This document shows, one piece after another, positions 13,101 through 23,696 of a DNA stretch of 64,000 nt. The position numbers were made by a program, and so were the translations under genes. How positions within the stretch are numbered: position 1 is the stretch's first letter; each line of letters begins with the position of its first letter. The stretch covers positions 62,001 to 126,000 of the forward strand of contig VZSF01003896.1 in the NCBI GenBank assembly GCA_013398295.1, read 5' to 3'. This DNA comes from Chionis minor (Eukaryota; Chordata; Aves; Charadriiformes; Chionididae). The notes beneath the pieces were generated by a model. The model had not been told where the DNA came from. It saw only the letters and a list, made by a program, of their open reading frames with translations, and did not search any database.

Positions 13101-16100
13101 GATAAAGCAGCATAGTTCCAAAAATGATGTCATGGATAAAAAGCTGGTTTCCTTAGTTTATAAGGATTCCATGAAATTTTCAGAATATCTCCTGGTTAGC
13201 TGTTTAGGCAAATTTGAACCTTCCAGTTGACCTCAGATGGAAAAACAATCAGTATTAAGGTGTCATGCACATAAAGTGGTAGTATACTTGAAGCGGTACC
13301 CCAAAAATATATCCCTGAATCAGGTACCCCAAAAGAAAAAACACATGCATAGAACAACATAAATTCAAGAACTGAGCCTTGCGGGAGTCTCCAAACATTT
13401 GAATCTGATTGGAAGAAAACCCACACAAAATAATAAAGTGGGAGTCATTTTCTGATCTTCTCCAGAATCCTAAAGTCTGCTTCATTTTACCATCGGGGAT
13501 AGAGAAGAAAAGCTTTTAAGTCAGCCAGCATCAGATTGATTCATAAAGCAAACAGGAAAAGTATTATGAGGCAAGGCTTCATACTATGATAGACATCTAG
13601 GAATACTCATCTTTGGCAGTCTATTCGTCTTTGGCTAAGAGGGTGGAAACTCTGGTTTGTCTCCCTGGGTAACGTGCGGAATCCTGTTTATACTCCAACT
13701 CAGTTTATGTGGCCTTGGGGAGCGAAGTCTGGTCTTAGAATTAGCTGTAATTTTTGCTGATCAGATAGTGGTATGACTGGCCAACTATTTTTCCATGACT
13801 TTTGTAGGAGAACTATATGACAAATCAATGGCATACTCTTACTTTTTAAAACATTTGTGTAGTGAAGGTACTTTTTTAATCTGAGACCAACAGCTGGTGG
13901 TGATTGAGAGATTCCTTGTATAGGTGATTTGTAAAGATTTACTTCTTTTTATAATGTAGAGAATTAATTGATTTGTCTAGTTGTAAACAAGAACAACAAA
14001 AAAAAAACCAAGGAAGAAGGACCATTCAGATATACTTTTTCATTAATGCCCAGTGCAAAAATAGAAATTCACTGTTGTCATATGTTAGAGATAGTTTAAA
14101 TATACATGCATGTATCTGCAATCTGTATATTTAATGTAATAAAAAAGCACGCAGACCTACTTAACTTCAGGTATGCCTTCGAACACGTGCACCTAATCTG
14201 ACTCTTGCAGGCAGTGCTGTGGTTTATCAAGATATCATTAAGCAATTTCAGGTCAGAATCTAATTTAACGGTTTATCTAACCATTATGTTTTAGTGCATC
14301 CCTTCTATGGAAATAGCAGAGTGGGCAAAATGGAATAGGCAAGACAGAGCATATCCAGCTCTTCTTCTTTATATTGCCATTGACTTAAGGTCATTGTTAG
14401 CTATGGTAAAAATACAGAATGAAAAATCGCCCATGCCCCCAGATGTTTACAGGCTAAGATCATGAACAGAGGAGTCTGAAAAATGAGATAAAACTGGTGT
14501 GATCTAATTGGTCTTAATTTACCAGTCACTTGACTGTAACTTGGCTACTTTACTGTAATTCTGCAGATCCTAAGTATTGATTCATTCTGATACACGTAAA
14601 ATTTTGTTACATATGGACAGCTTCTTTTATTTTAACCAAAAATGCATGCCAAACCTGGCAATTTTGGGATGGGTGTCTTGATATTACGTCCCATCATATG
14701 CTACATTTCAAGTTAAGTAATCTATGTTCAGTTAAATAGAGCACACATGACTAACTTGTCTCTTTCAGTTATTTTAATATATTAAACCCCACAAGTTTTG
14801 GAATATATTTTATAAAGATGTTTATTATCAGTAGATTTTAACAACGTGCCCCAAACCACTTCTACTGTAGTCTTTAAAAAGTGGTTGTTTTCTCAAAGTC
14901 ATTGATAAGCAATATGCGTGTTGCTAAACAGAACAAGAAACTGATTGATAGTTCATGATACAAAAAATTATGACTTTTAAGCTTGTGGGTTATTAGGTAA
15001 GTGAAACCCAGAAATGTGCTAGAATAGGCTGAGGAGGGACAGGATAATAAATGTGCCCAATCCATAGCTGATTATACTTTTGACTGTTAGTCTATCAGTT
15101 GATTGTCAAGTTGTACCTTGATTGCCTCACTCGAGAAAAAGGGATTTATGAAATGAGAATAAAGATAATTAGGAGCTGCAGTGTTATGCTTTTTTGATGA
15201 TCTCCCATCCTGCACCCAAATTTTATGAGGATGGGCTGGGAGAAGCATAATTTGGAAGATACAATAGCTTGGGTTCTGGAGTCAACTAATGTGTTTGCGG
15301 TGAACGAACCTGGCTTCTCAGCTGCCAGACATAAATGTATTTGTCATGGTTATAAAGTTTATTTAAGTGTGTATGTGGAGCATTGGGTAGAAGGAACAGG
15401 GAGGGAAAGACCTCTACCATGGCAGTCCTGTCCTGTAGAGGGGCAGGGCTCTAAAGGACTGGAAACAGAACTGTTTCTGTGCTGTTCCAGTTTTGTTTTC
15501 TAATAAACTGCTCAGGTGGTTTGTGGGAGGGGTACAAGCATCATCAAATTCCTAAATGCTGATTTTTCATTACAGCTTTACATTGTTCTATGTAGGTTTT
15601 TTAATCTTGCAGATACTTTTCTATGTGAGTGTTTTTGCTGAGATATTTTATACCAAGATAGAACCTTCTGTGTTTTATAAGGGAGCGAGTCCCACCATCT
15701 TTATCTTTTTTTTATAAAGACCAGTAGACATTAATTTTGTTAAGTGTATGTCTTAACTAATGCAGTCTATTTTTCTTTTACCTGTGGATTAAGATGCATT
15801 AAAAATAGTATGAAAATGTGAAAACTGAAATGTAATTGCTACTGTAAAGGGTGCTGTGTCAACCCACTATATAATTATTATCCTTAAAATGTCAAATTTA
15901 AGTATAATGTCTTTAAATTGCTTATTTCAGATATTAGAGGAAAAACTCAGAAGAAACTACAGTAAAAGATTTTTTAAATGACTTCACAGTGTTTGAATAG
16001 TAACATAAGAGAATTAATTCAGTTTTGATGTTTAGGCAGAGGCAGCAGCATTGTATTTGGACTAAGAAATTACTTGCTGGCTTTGTCACTGTTGACATTA

Positions 16101-16330
16101 ATTATTGATAGGGGTTTCAGAAATAGCGCATGTGCTTTCAGAGTTGACTGTAATATAAGAAAGGGGCTGCAGTGACGCTAGAGGGATTATAGAGAGGGAA
16201 GCACCTGTAGCATTTGGAGTTAGATGTTTCTAATGAGCAGACTTTTATTTTGTTGTAATAAATTCATGTGAGTGATTACAATAATGGAAAGATGAGTCGT
16301 CAGGCTTATTTCTATCGTGTCCCTCCACAG

Positions 16331-16405
16331 GAATTACATAGAAGAACCCAGCTTCAGCCTGAGCCGGCAAAGACGAAGGCTCTTCAAACAGTTATTGAAA
16401 TGAAG
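16331..16405 (+). CDS. ERC2: ERC2 internal coding exon (25 codons), copy 1
   Basis: This exon encodes the ELHRR...ALQTVIEMK segment of ERC2 (CAST/ELKS2), a cytoplasmic coiled-coil scaffold of the presynaptic active zone that works with RIM, liprin-alpha, bassoon and piccolo. It is read from GAA just after a tctatcgtgtccctccacag acceptor to AAG before the donor gtatgg, giving 75 nt, phase 0 at both ends. The peptide is typical of ERC proteins; assignment to ERC2 rather than ERC1 rests mainly on the next two exons. Family knowledge places it after the HLRE segment and before DTKIASLERN, which is exactly the next exon here (29928). An ERVL-type LTR begins only 50 bp after the donor. The same exon occurs again at 18513-18587 inside a duplicated block that is probably an assembly artefact, so only one copy should be kept in a transcript model. 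Confidence 0.93.
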
Positions 16406-16455
16406 GTATGGTCTTTGCATGTTTTCCCATGCCTTATTTTTGTAGCATGAACTCA

Positions 16456-17026
16456 TGTACTGGATCTGGCTGGCATGGAGTTAATTTTCCTCATAGCCGC
16501 CTGTATAGTGCTATGTTTTGAATTTGGGACCACAGCAGTGTTGGTAACACACTGCTGTTTTAGCTGTTGCCGAATGGTGCTTACAGAGTCAGAGCTTTCC
16601 CAGCTTGTGGCTCTGCTCCCCGACAGCAGGTCGGGTCGGGGCGGAGACAGGCTGGGAGGGAATGCAGCCGAGACAGCTGACCTGAATGGACCAGAACGAT
16701 GTGCTGTACTATGCAATGTCATGCTCAGCACTAAAACGAGGGGAGGACATTCAGAGTTATGGCATTTGTCTCCCTAAACGACTGTTACGCACGATGAAGC
16801 CCTGGTTTCGTGGAAATAGCTAAGCATCTGCCTGCTGATGCTTATGAATGAATTCCATAATTCGCTTTGCTTAAGTGCACAGCTTTGCTTTGCCTGTTAA
16901 ACTGGCTCTGTCTTGACCCATGAGTTTTCTCATTTCTGCCCTTCCGATTCTTTTCGCATCCCACTGAGGGGGAATGAATGAGCTGTTATGTGACACTTAG
17001 CTGCCTACCAGGGTTAACCCACACCA
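16456..17026 (+). mobile_element. Avian ERVL-type solo LTR, sense orientation, copy 1
   Basis: The segment starts tgtactggatctggctgg and ends gggttaacccacacca, matching the general plan of common avian ERVL-family LTRs: a TG start, gttaattttcctcatagc, an internal gctgggag...agctgacc stretch, a ttgacccatgagttttctc block near the 3' end, and a CA end. No internal retroviral sequence flanks it, so it is a solo LTR. The usual ATTAAA-like poly(A) signal reads gttaaa at 16896-16901. I see no clear target-site duplication (actca on the left, ccttg on the right), suggesting age. A 100-codon open frame at 16475-16777 is simply LTR sequence, not a gene. Confidence 0.82.
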
Positions 17027-17911
17027 CCTTGATTTATAACTTTACTGTTAAATCATTAAATGCTTCCTCTGCTTACTTTTATTTCTCAACTTATTTTGCT
17101 GTGAAGCTAGGAATAATTAATACTTCCTTCTCCCAGACTGTGTTCTTAGTAAGTCTTGATTAAAAAAAAAAAAATAATCAAGGGCAGCACTGCTGTATAA
17201 TGAGAACTGAATATTGCTTTTCAGAACAATCAGGGGCAAAAAAAAAAGTTTCAGGTCAGCTAAAGTAGATGGAATACACTGACAAACAGAAGCAAACATG
17301 AACTGTCCAAGGCTGATGTAAAATCTTTTTCTTGATCGCTAGAAACAATACTTCTGTTGATGGTTATTTGGCCATCATTTTCCATCGAACCTAAGGAGAA
17401 TATTCACTGCATCAGTGGAGTGATATGACAAAAAGTGATGCAACTCCTGTCTTAGTCCTGAATGTAGTTTCCTCGTTTTGACATATAATATTACTAAAGT
17501 GCTGTGGCTTTTTTCCCCACAATAATAAAAGATGAAAATAATAATCTAAAAAGTGAAAAGTGATATTTTCACATAATTCTGTGAGTCTGGAATATACATC
17601 TTTAAGAAAAATACCATGAGACTTGAGATAATTTGTGAGCTGGCAGTGCTGCCTGAAATAAATTAATGATGGTCTTTCATTTCAGTCTTAAAGGGAAGTC
17701 AAATTAAAGGCCTCATTTTGCCAGTGACTTCTGTTATGAGCAAATGAGTTCAGCATGTCTGAACATAGTGGTAAATACATAGTTACAACAACAGCAGAAC
17801 TTAATAAATACAGTATCTGCCTTTTAATAGATGATAATTAGATTGGATTATATGAGTAACAAAGAAGGTTCATTGATTTCAGTATTTTCAGTATTCCATC
17901 TTCTGATGTGT

Positions 17912-17912
17912 N
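17912..17912. other. Single-N assembly junction
   Basis: One unresolved base lies exactly between the two copies of the 2181-bp block. It most likely marks a minimal-size scaffold gap placed between contigs whose ends overlap. Confidence 0.85.
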
Positions 17913-18512
17913 TTAATTTTGTTAAGTGTATGTCTTAACTAATGCAGTCTATTTTTCTTTTACCTGTGGATTAAGATGCATTAAAAATAGTATGAAAATG
18001 TGAAAACTGAAATGTAATTGCTACTGTAAAGGGTGCTGTGTCAACCCACTATATAATTATTATCCTTAAAATGTCAAATTTAAGTATAATGTCTTTAAAT
18101 TGCTTATTTCAGATATTAGAGGAAAAACTCAGAAGAAACTACAGTAAAAGATTTTTTAAATGACTTCACAGTGTTTGAATAGTAACATAAGAGAATTAAT
18201 TCAGTTTTGATGTTTAGGCAGAGGCAGCAGCATTGTATTTGGACTAAGAAATTACTTGCTGGCTTTGTCACTGTTGACATTAATTATTGATAGGGGTTTC
18301 AGAAATAGCGCATGTGCTTTCAGAGTTGACTGTAATATAAGAAAGGGGCTGCAGTGACGCTAGAGGGATTATAGAGAGGGAAGCACCTGTAGCATTTGGA
18401 GTTAGATGTTTCTAATGAGCAGACTTTTATTTTGTTGTAATAAATTCATGTGAGTGATTACAATAATGGAAAGATGAGTCGTCAGGCTTATTTCTATCGT
18501 GTCCCTCCACAG

Positions 18513-18587
18513 GAATTACATAGAAGAACCCAGCTTCAGCCTGAGCCGGCAAAGACGAAGGCTCTTCAAACAGTTATTGAAATGAAG
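18513..18587 (+). CDS. ERC2: ERC2 internal coding exon, second copy in tandem duplicate
   Basis: This is the same 75-nt exon as 16331-16405, shifted by 2182 bp, with the same acceptor (ccctccacag) and donor (gtatgg). It lies in a 2181-bp block that starts directly after the single N at 17912 and repeats 15731-17911. Because the exon is phase 0 at both ends, including both copies would insert a 25-residue repeat into ERC2 without a frameshift. ERC proteins are not known to repeat this segment. With the N at the junction and near identity, I judge it a false duplication from unmerged contig ends or haplotypes. A real recent tandem duplication cannot be excluded from sequence alone. Confidence 0.6.
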
Positions 18588-18637
18588 GTATGGTCTTTGC
18601 ATGTTTTCCCATGCCTTATTTTTGTAGCATGAACTCA

Positions 18638-19208
18638 TGTACTGGATCTGGCTGGCATGGAGTTAATTTTCCTCATAGCCGCCTGTATAGTGCTATGTTT
18701 TGAATTTGGGACCACAGCAGTGTTGGTAACACACTGCTGTTTTAGCTGTTGCCGAATGGTGCTTACAGAGTCAGAGCTTTCCCAGCTTGTGGCTCTGCTC
18801 CCCGACAGCAGGTCGGGTCGGGGCGGAGACAGGCTGGGAGGGAATGCAGCCGAGACAGCTGACCTGAATGGACCAGAACGATGTGCTGTACTATGCAATG
18901 TCACGCTCAGCACTAAAACGAGGGGAGGACATTCAGAGTTATGGCATTTGTCTCCCTAAACGACTGTTACGCACGATGAAGCCCTGGTTTCGTGGAAATA
19001 GCTAAGCATCTGCCTGCTGATGCTTATGAATGAATTCCATAATTCGCTTTGCTTAAGTGCACAGCTTTGCTTTGCCTGTTAAACTGGCTCTGTCTTGACC
19101 CATGAGTTTTCTCATTTCTGCCCTTCCGATTCTTTTCGCATCCCACTGAGGGGGAATGAATGAGCTGTTATGTGACACTTAGCTGCCTACCAGGGTTAAC
19201 CCACACCA
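18638..19208 (+). mobile_element. Avian ERVL-type solo LTR, duplicate copy
   Basis: Same element as 16456-17026 at offset 2182, inside the second duplicate block. It differs at one noticed site (C at 18904). It probably represents the same genomic LTR seen twice. Confidence 0.8.
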
Positions 19209-21154
19209 CCTTGATTTATAACTTTACTGTTAAATCATTAAATGCTTCCTCTGCTTACTTTTATTTCTCAACTTATTTTGCTGTGAAGCTAGGAATAATT
19301 AATACTTCCTTCTCCCAGACTGTGTTCTTAGTAAGTCTTGATTAAAAAAAAAAAAATAATCAAGGGCAGCACTGCTGTATAATGAGAACTGAATATTGCT
19401 TTTCAGAACAATCAGGGGCAAAAAAAAAAGTTTCAGGTCAGCTAAAGTAGATGGAATACACTGACAAACAGAAGCAAACATGAACTGTCCAAGGCTGATG
19501 TAAAATCTTTTTCTTGATCGCTAGAAACAATACTTCTGTTGATGGTTATTTGGCCATCATTTTCCATCGAACCTAAGGAGAATATTCACTGCATCAGTGG
19601 AGTGATATGACAAAAAGTGATGCAACTCCTGTCTTAGTCCTGAATGTAGTTTCCTCGTTTTGACATATAATATTACTAAAGTGCTGTGGCTTTTTTCCCC
19701 ACAATAATAAAAGATGAAAATAATAATCTAAAAAGTGAAAAGTGATATTTTCACATAATTCTGTGAGTCTGGAATATACATCTTTAAGAAAAATACCATG
19801 AGACTTGAGATAATTTGTGAGCTGGCAGTGCTGCCTGAAATAAATTAATGATGGTCTTTCATTTCAGTCTTAAAGGGAAGTCAAATTAAAGGCCTCATTT
19901 TGCCAGTGACTTCTGTTATGAGCAAATGAGTTCAGCATGTCTGAACATAGTGGTAAATACATAGTTACAACAACAGCAGAACTTAATAAATACAGTATCT
20001 GCCTTTTAATAGATGATAATTAGATTGGATTATATGAGTAACAAAGAAGGTTCATTGATTTCAGTATTTTCAGTATTCCATCTTCTGATGTGTGTTTGCC
20101 TTGGACCTTCCCTGTTTATTCGAGTTCAGAAGTCTATGTATGAAACCTAAAACGTGGTTTTGCAGTAACTTTTTACCCTTAGTATATGGGAAAGTAGGAT
20201 ACTAGCTGAGAGTTGTTTCTTTCTATTAATATTAAGAATTATAAACTTAAAAGTTTCGGGATACAGAGGTAGCATGTTAGAATAATTTATGGTCTTCCGT
20301 GTGGGTTATTAACAATGTAAAGGTTATGTAACAAAATAATTTGCAATTCCTCTTCCTGTACCGAAACTCTTAGGAAAGAATGGGGATGTGGGTGGGACAT
20401 GGCACAGGAACAACATATGTGATGACTGTAGTTGCAGCCACTGTGACAGTGTCTGTCCCTGAAGACAGTAAAGTCTTTTCTGTTTGTCTTCCAGAAGAGT
20501 TGCAAGTGGTGCGATCTCCCACTTCTTAAAAATCTGATCTTTGTAACGAGGGCTTTCGTTTGTCACAGGTGACATTGTAAGTGTGTTGCTGGAGCATTCT
20601 ATGTGGAGCCGCCTTTTGGCTCTGAGGCACGCAGTTCTTTCTTTTCCTATGAACACATGCTCCCTTGGGGTTGCCTTGTCTAAAATAGACCTAATATTGA
20701 AAAGAAAAGGGGACAAATGTAAGATGTTGAAATCCATATGATTAAACAGCAGTTTTCATTACAAGTTCCAGCTTTGGAATGTTTTCAAGTAAATTTAAAT
20801 TGTCTTAATCCAGACAGCATTTGTTTTTAAAAAAATGTGGAACATTTGTTTTGAATGATCAAGCAGTGAAGCAATAATTTCCCTACAGTGTTAAGGGTGG
20901 AAGAAGGGAGAAGATTACCCTCTAATATGGGAGTCTGAGGCCGTACACTCCCCCTTGCAAAGACTCCAAGCAGTATACTTCTTCCAGGGAGCACTCAACC
21001 CCTCCCAATCTCTAGCTATATTAGCTTTTCTCTGAGTCCCCTCCCTGGCTCCCCCGGGCTCTGCCTGGAGGCAGCTTTCCCTCCTTCGTAGATCTCTCTA
21101 TTCTTTCTTGTGGTTTTCTTCTGTCCCTTGCTACTTCTGAATGCTTACTGTCTC

Positions 21155-22195
21155 TTGGAGTTGAAAGGGACCTCTGGAGATCATCTAGTCCAATCCCCCT
21201 GCCAGAGCAGGTCCACCTACAGCAGGTGGCACAGGATGGCGTCCAGGTGGGTTTTGAACGTCTACAGAGTCGGAGACTCCACCCCCGCTCTGAGCAGCCT
21301 GTTCCAGGGCTCTGCCACCCTCAAAGTAAAGAAGTTTTTCCTCATGTTCAGATGGAACTTCCTATGTTCAAGTTTGTGCCTGTTACCTCTTGTCCTGTCA
21401 CTGGGCACCACTGAAAAAAGACTGTCCCCTTCCTCCTGGCACCCTCCCTTTAAGTATTTGTAAACATTGATGAGATCCCCTCTGTCTTCTCTTCTCCAGG
21501 CTAAAAAGACCCAACTCCCTCAGCCTTTCCTCATAAGAAAGATGTTCCAGGCCCCTAATCATCTTTGTAGCCCTTCGCTGTCCCCTCTCCAGCAGTTCCC
21601 TGTCCTTCTTGAACTGGGGAGCCCAGAACAGGACACAGTATTCCAGACGTGGTCTCACCAGGGCAGAGTAGAGGGGGAGGATGACCTCCCTCAACCTTCT
21701 GGCCATGCTTGTTAATGCACCCCAGGGTACCGTTGGCCTTCTTGGCCACAAGGGCACATTGCTGCCTCATGGGCATCCTGTTGTCCACCAGGACTCCCAG
21801 GTCCCTCTCTGCAGAGTTGCTTTCCAGCAGGTCAGCCCTGACCTGTGCTGGTGCAGGGGGTTATTCCTCCCCAGGGGCAGGACCCTACACTTGCCTTTGT
21901 TGAACTCCATTAGGTAGGTTCCTCTCCACCCAACTGTCCAGCCTGTCCAGGTCTCACTGAATGGCAGCACAGCCTTCTGGTGTGTCAGCCACCCCTCCCA
22001 GTTGTGTGTCATCAGCAAACTTGCTGAGGGTACAGTCTGTCCCCTCATCCAGGTTGTTGATGAAGACATTGAACAGGACTGTGTCCAGCACTGACCCCTG
22101 AGGAACACCACTAGTTACAGGCCTCCAACTAGACTGTGCCACAAGTCCTTCCTTTCGTCCAATGAAGTTATACCCATTTCTCCTACCTATCATTT
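21155..22195 (-). mobile_element. CR1 LINE, 5'-truncated, antisense to ERC2
   Basis: On the minus strand this reads as the C-terminal half of CR1 ORF2 plus 3' UTR. Visible blocks include [32 protein letters not shown] sequence with an intact FADD catalytic box, [36 protein letters not shown] and [20 protein letters not shown]. The blocks fall in different frames, so it is interrupted by frameshifts and cannot encode a working protein. The 3' UTR is at the left end (gttgaaagggacctctggag...). It is the best-preserved CR1 in the window. Several open frames of 60-120 codons on both strands here are pieces or shadows of it. Confidence 0.92.
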
Positions 22196-23123
22196 TGTAT
22201 GTGATTTTTTTTTTCTGTCCTGAACAGCTTTTTTTCTGCCATACCTTTCCTGTTCTGTCATGCTCTTAATTTCTCTCTGAAAACTTTGCAAGTACTTGCC
22301 TTTCTTATATCAATTATATTTTCTGCATAACCATTGTCTCTGTGACTAGTCTCTGTCTTCTGTATACTTATTTAAAAAAAAAAAGGCAAACAAAAAAGAT
22401 ACAAAATTCACATCCTGTGTCCTGACTCCTGTTTCTATTACTTCTTTTATTCCTTTTCACATATCTGTTGTCTTTTCAGATGCATTGCACAGGCCTTTCT
22501 TAACTTCTTGGTTTTGCTTCTTAGACACGTTTGCTTCCAGATATCCCATGCCTTGTGCTTATTCTTTCCCCTACATTCTTTAATCTCTGTTCCCTTGTTT
22601 GCAACAGACCTTCTTCTACAGAAACCCGTCTTTCTCCTGGAAAGCAGAGTCACGGGACAGGAGGAGGGCAGGACGCTTCCTTTCCCCACATGCTCCTGTT
22701 ATTTCCTCAAGCTACTGGGTTTTTGATTCTTGCTTAGTCACACTGTAGACCTTGCTTTCAAGAGACTGTTTTGTTTCTCAGCCCCCCACCATAGTTTTCT
22801 CTGAGATCCGTTCCCTAGAAAGTGCGGCATACTAGATATGCTGTCTGTGTCCTGGGTTTAGTGAAAGGGGTAAAAGTTTTGAAGTGTACATCTGCCCAAA
22901 ACAGTGTTACATCATGGAGCTCGTGGTGTTCAGAGAAGAGCCACCAGATTGTTGAAAAATATTACCAAACAATGAAGGACTTAAGGAGCTATGATTCTTT
23001 GATCTTGTTCAGATGGTTCTGAGCTTGAACCAGTGATACTACTTGAAAGGGAAAACCAGAAATTAATTGTCTACAGATATGGCATAAATCTCATTGGAAG
23101 TATTGGGTATTGACCATCCAAAG

Positions 23124-23140
23124 ATATATATATATATATA
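23124..23140. repeat. (AT)n microsatellite
   Basis: Short perfect alternating AT run in intron. Confidence 0.85.
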
Positions 23141-23681
23141 GTCTAGCAATGGGAATTAAAAAGTCTTTAAAAATGGTAAGCTGTAAAGTACATGAAAATA
23201 TTTATGGTTTACCTTACTTGCAGAAAGAGCCATCTTTATTTATTGATCCAGCTTTGATATTTCAGGTATGGGTTTGGTTCTGAAAAGGTGTGTATGTGTG
23301 TTTGCAGTGCAACATACTCTTATTGTTAAGACTGCATGAACTTTCACTTTCCCTTTTCTTCAAAAATAAACCTGAATATTCTCTGGATTAAATTGACAAA
23401 GTTAAAAAAAGTACACCACAAGTGTGGTCATTTATGGTCTGTCGATAGTATGTGAGCATATGTGCATTTAAATGCAAGTTCTGTTAAATGTGAAGTTTAA
23501 CATATTTGCTTCTGATTGCTTTTTGAATGCCCTACAAGCAATGTTTTTCACAGACACGGCTTAAATTTATCAGGTATTTGAAATAATGAAAAGTAGCATT
23601 AGATTACATTTCATTTCACCGTAAGACACCCTGGAATGCTGTATTATTTACAAATGTTTTGTCCTCCTCTCTCTGCTGCTT

Positions 23682-23696
23682 CCCCCCCCCCCCCCC
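23682..23696. repeat. Poly(C) run, 15 bases
   Basis: C15 homopolymer after tctctctgctgctt. Length may be unreliable in short-read assemblies. Confidence 0.9.

Larger units (their letters stand above)
1..15730 (+). other. ERC2: ERC2 intron, upstream part
   Basis: This is AT-rich non-coding DNA upstream of the first visible ERC2 exon. No exon for the preceding ERC2 segment (ending in HLRE) was recognised on the + strand, so the stretch is most simply intron. It contains a truncated CR1 fragment near 9.25-9.52 kb, a T25 run at 9224-9248, a (TA)n/(CA)n patch at 6606-6634, a 10-bp-arm hairpin at 4211-4234, a double hairpin at 10146-10198, and exon-like islands of higher GC at about 1337-1460, 5380-5580 and 6200-6243 that I could not identify. 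The open frames here are all under 100 codons and look random. No promoter or CpG island was noticed. Confidence 0.7.
15731..17911. repeat. 2181-bp tandem duplicate, copy 1
   Basis: This block recurs at 17913-20093 at a constant offset of 2182 bp, separated by one N at 17912. It contains an ERC2 exon, a solo LTR and flanking intron. The only difference I noticed is T at 16722 against C at 18904. Copy 1 ends in ...tctgatgtgt then N. Copy 2 ends in the same bases and then continues into unique sequence (gtttgcc), the pattern expected when two overlapping contigs are laid end to end. Confidence 0.95.
17913..20093. repeat. 2181-bp tandem duplicate, copy 2
   Basis: Second copy of 15731-17911, starting immediately after the N at 17912 with ttaattttgttaagtg and ending at 20093. 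It carries C at 18904 where copy 1 has T. Near identity across both coding and unconstrained intron sequence argues for an assembly overlap or two haplotypes rather than an old duplication. Confidence 0.95.

Noticed and set aside
13200..13490. Overlapping minus-strand frames of 76 codons
   Set aside because: Short, with no family match. It could be an old repeat but I cannot support it.
16475..16777. 100-codon open frame with hydrophobic N-terminus, repeated at 18657-18959
   Set aside because: It lies wholly inside the solo LTR, and its repetition is the block duplication. LTRs of this type do not encode such a protein.
20324..20737. 137-codon minus-strand open frame
   Set aside because: No recognisable domain, signal or neighbouring gene structure. 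One such frame is plausible by chance in 64 kb over six frames.
22848..22890. tgtgtcctgggtttagtgaaag resembling an LTR start
   Set aside because: The following sequence does not continue as any LTR I recognise, and no CA end at a fitting distance was seen.
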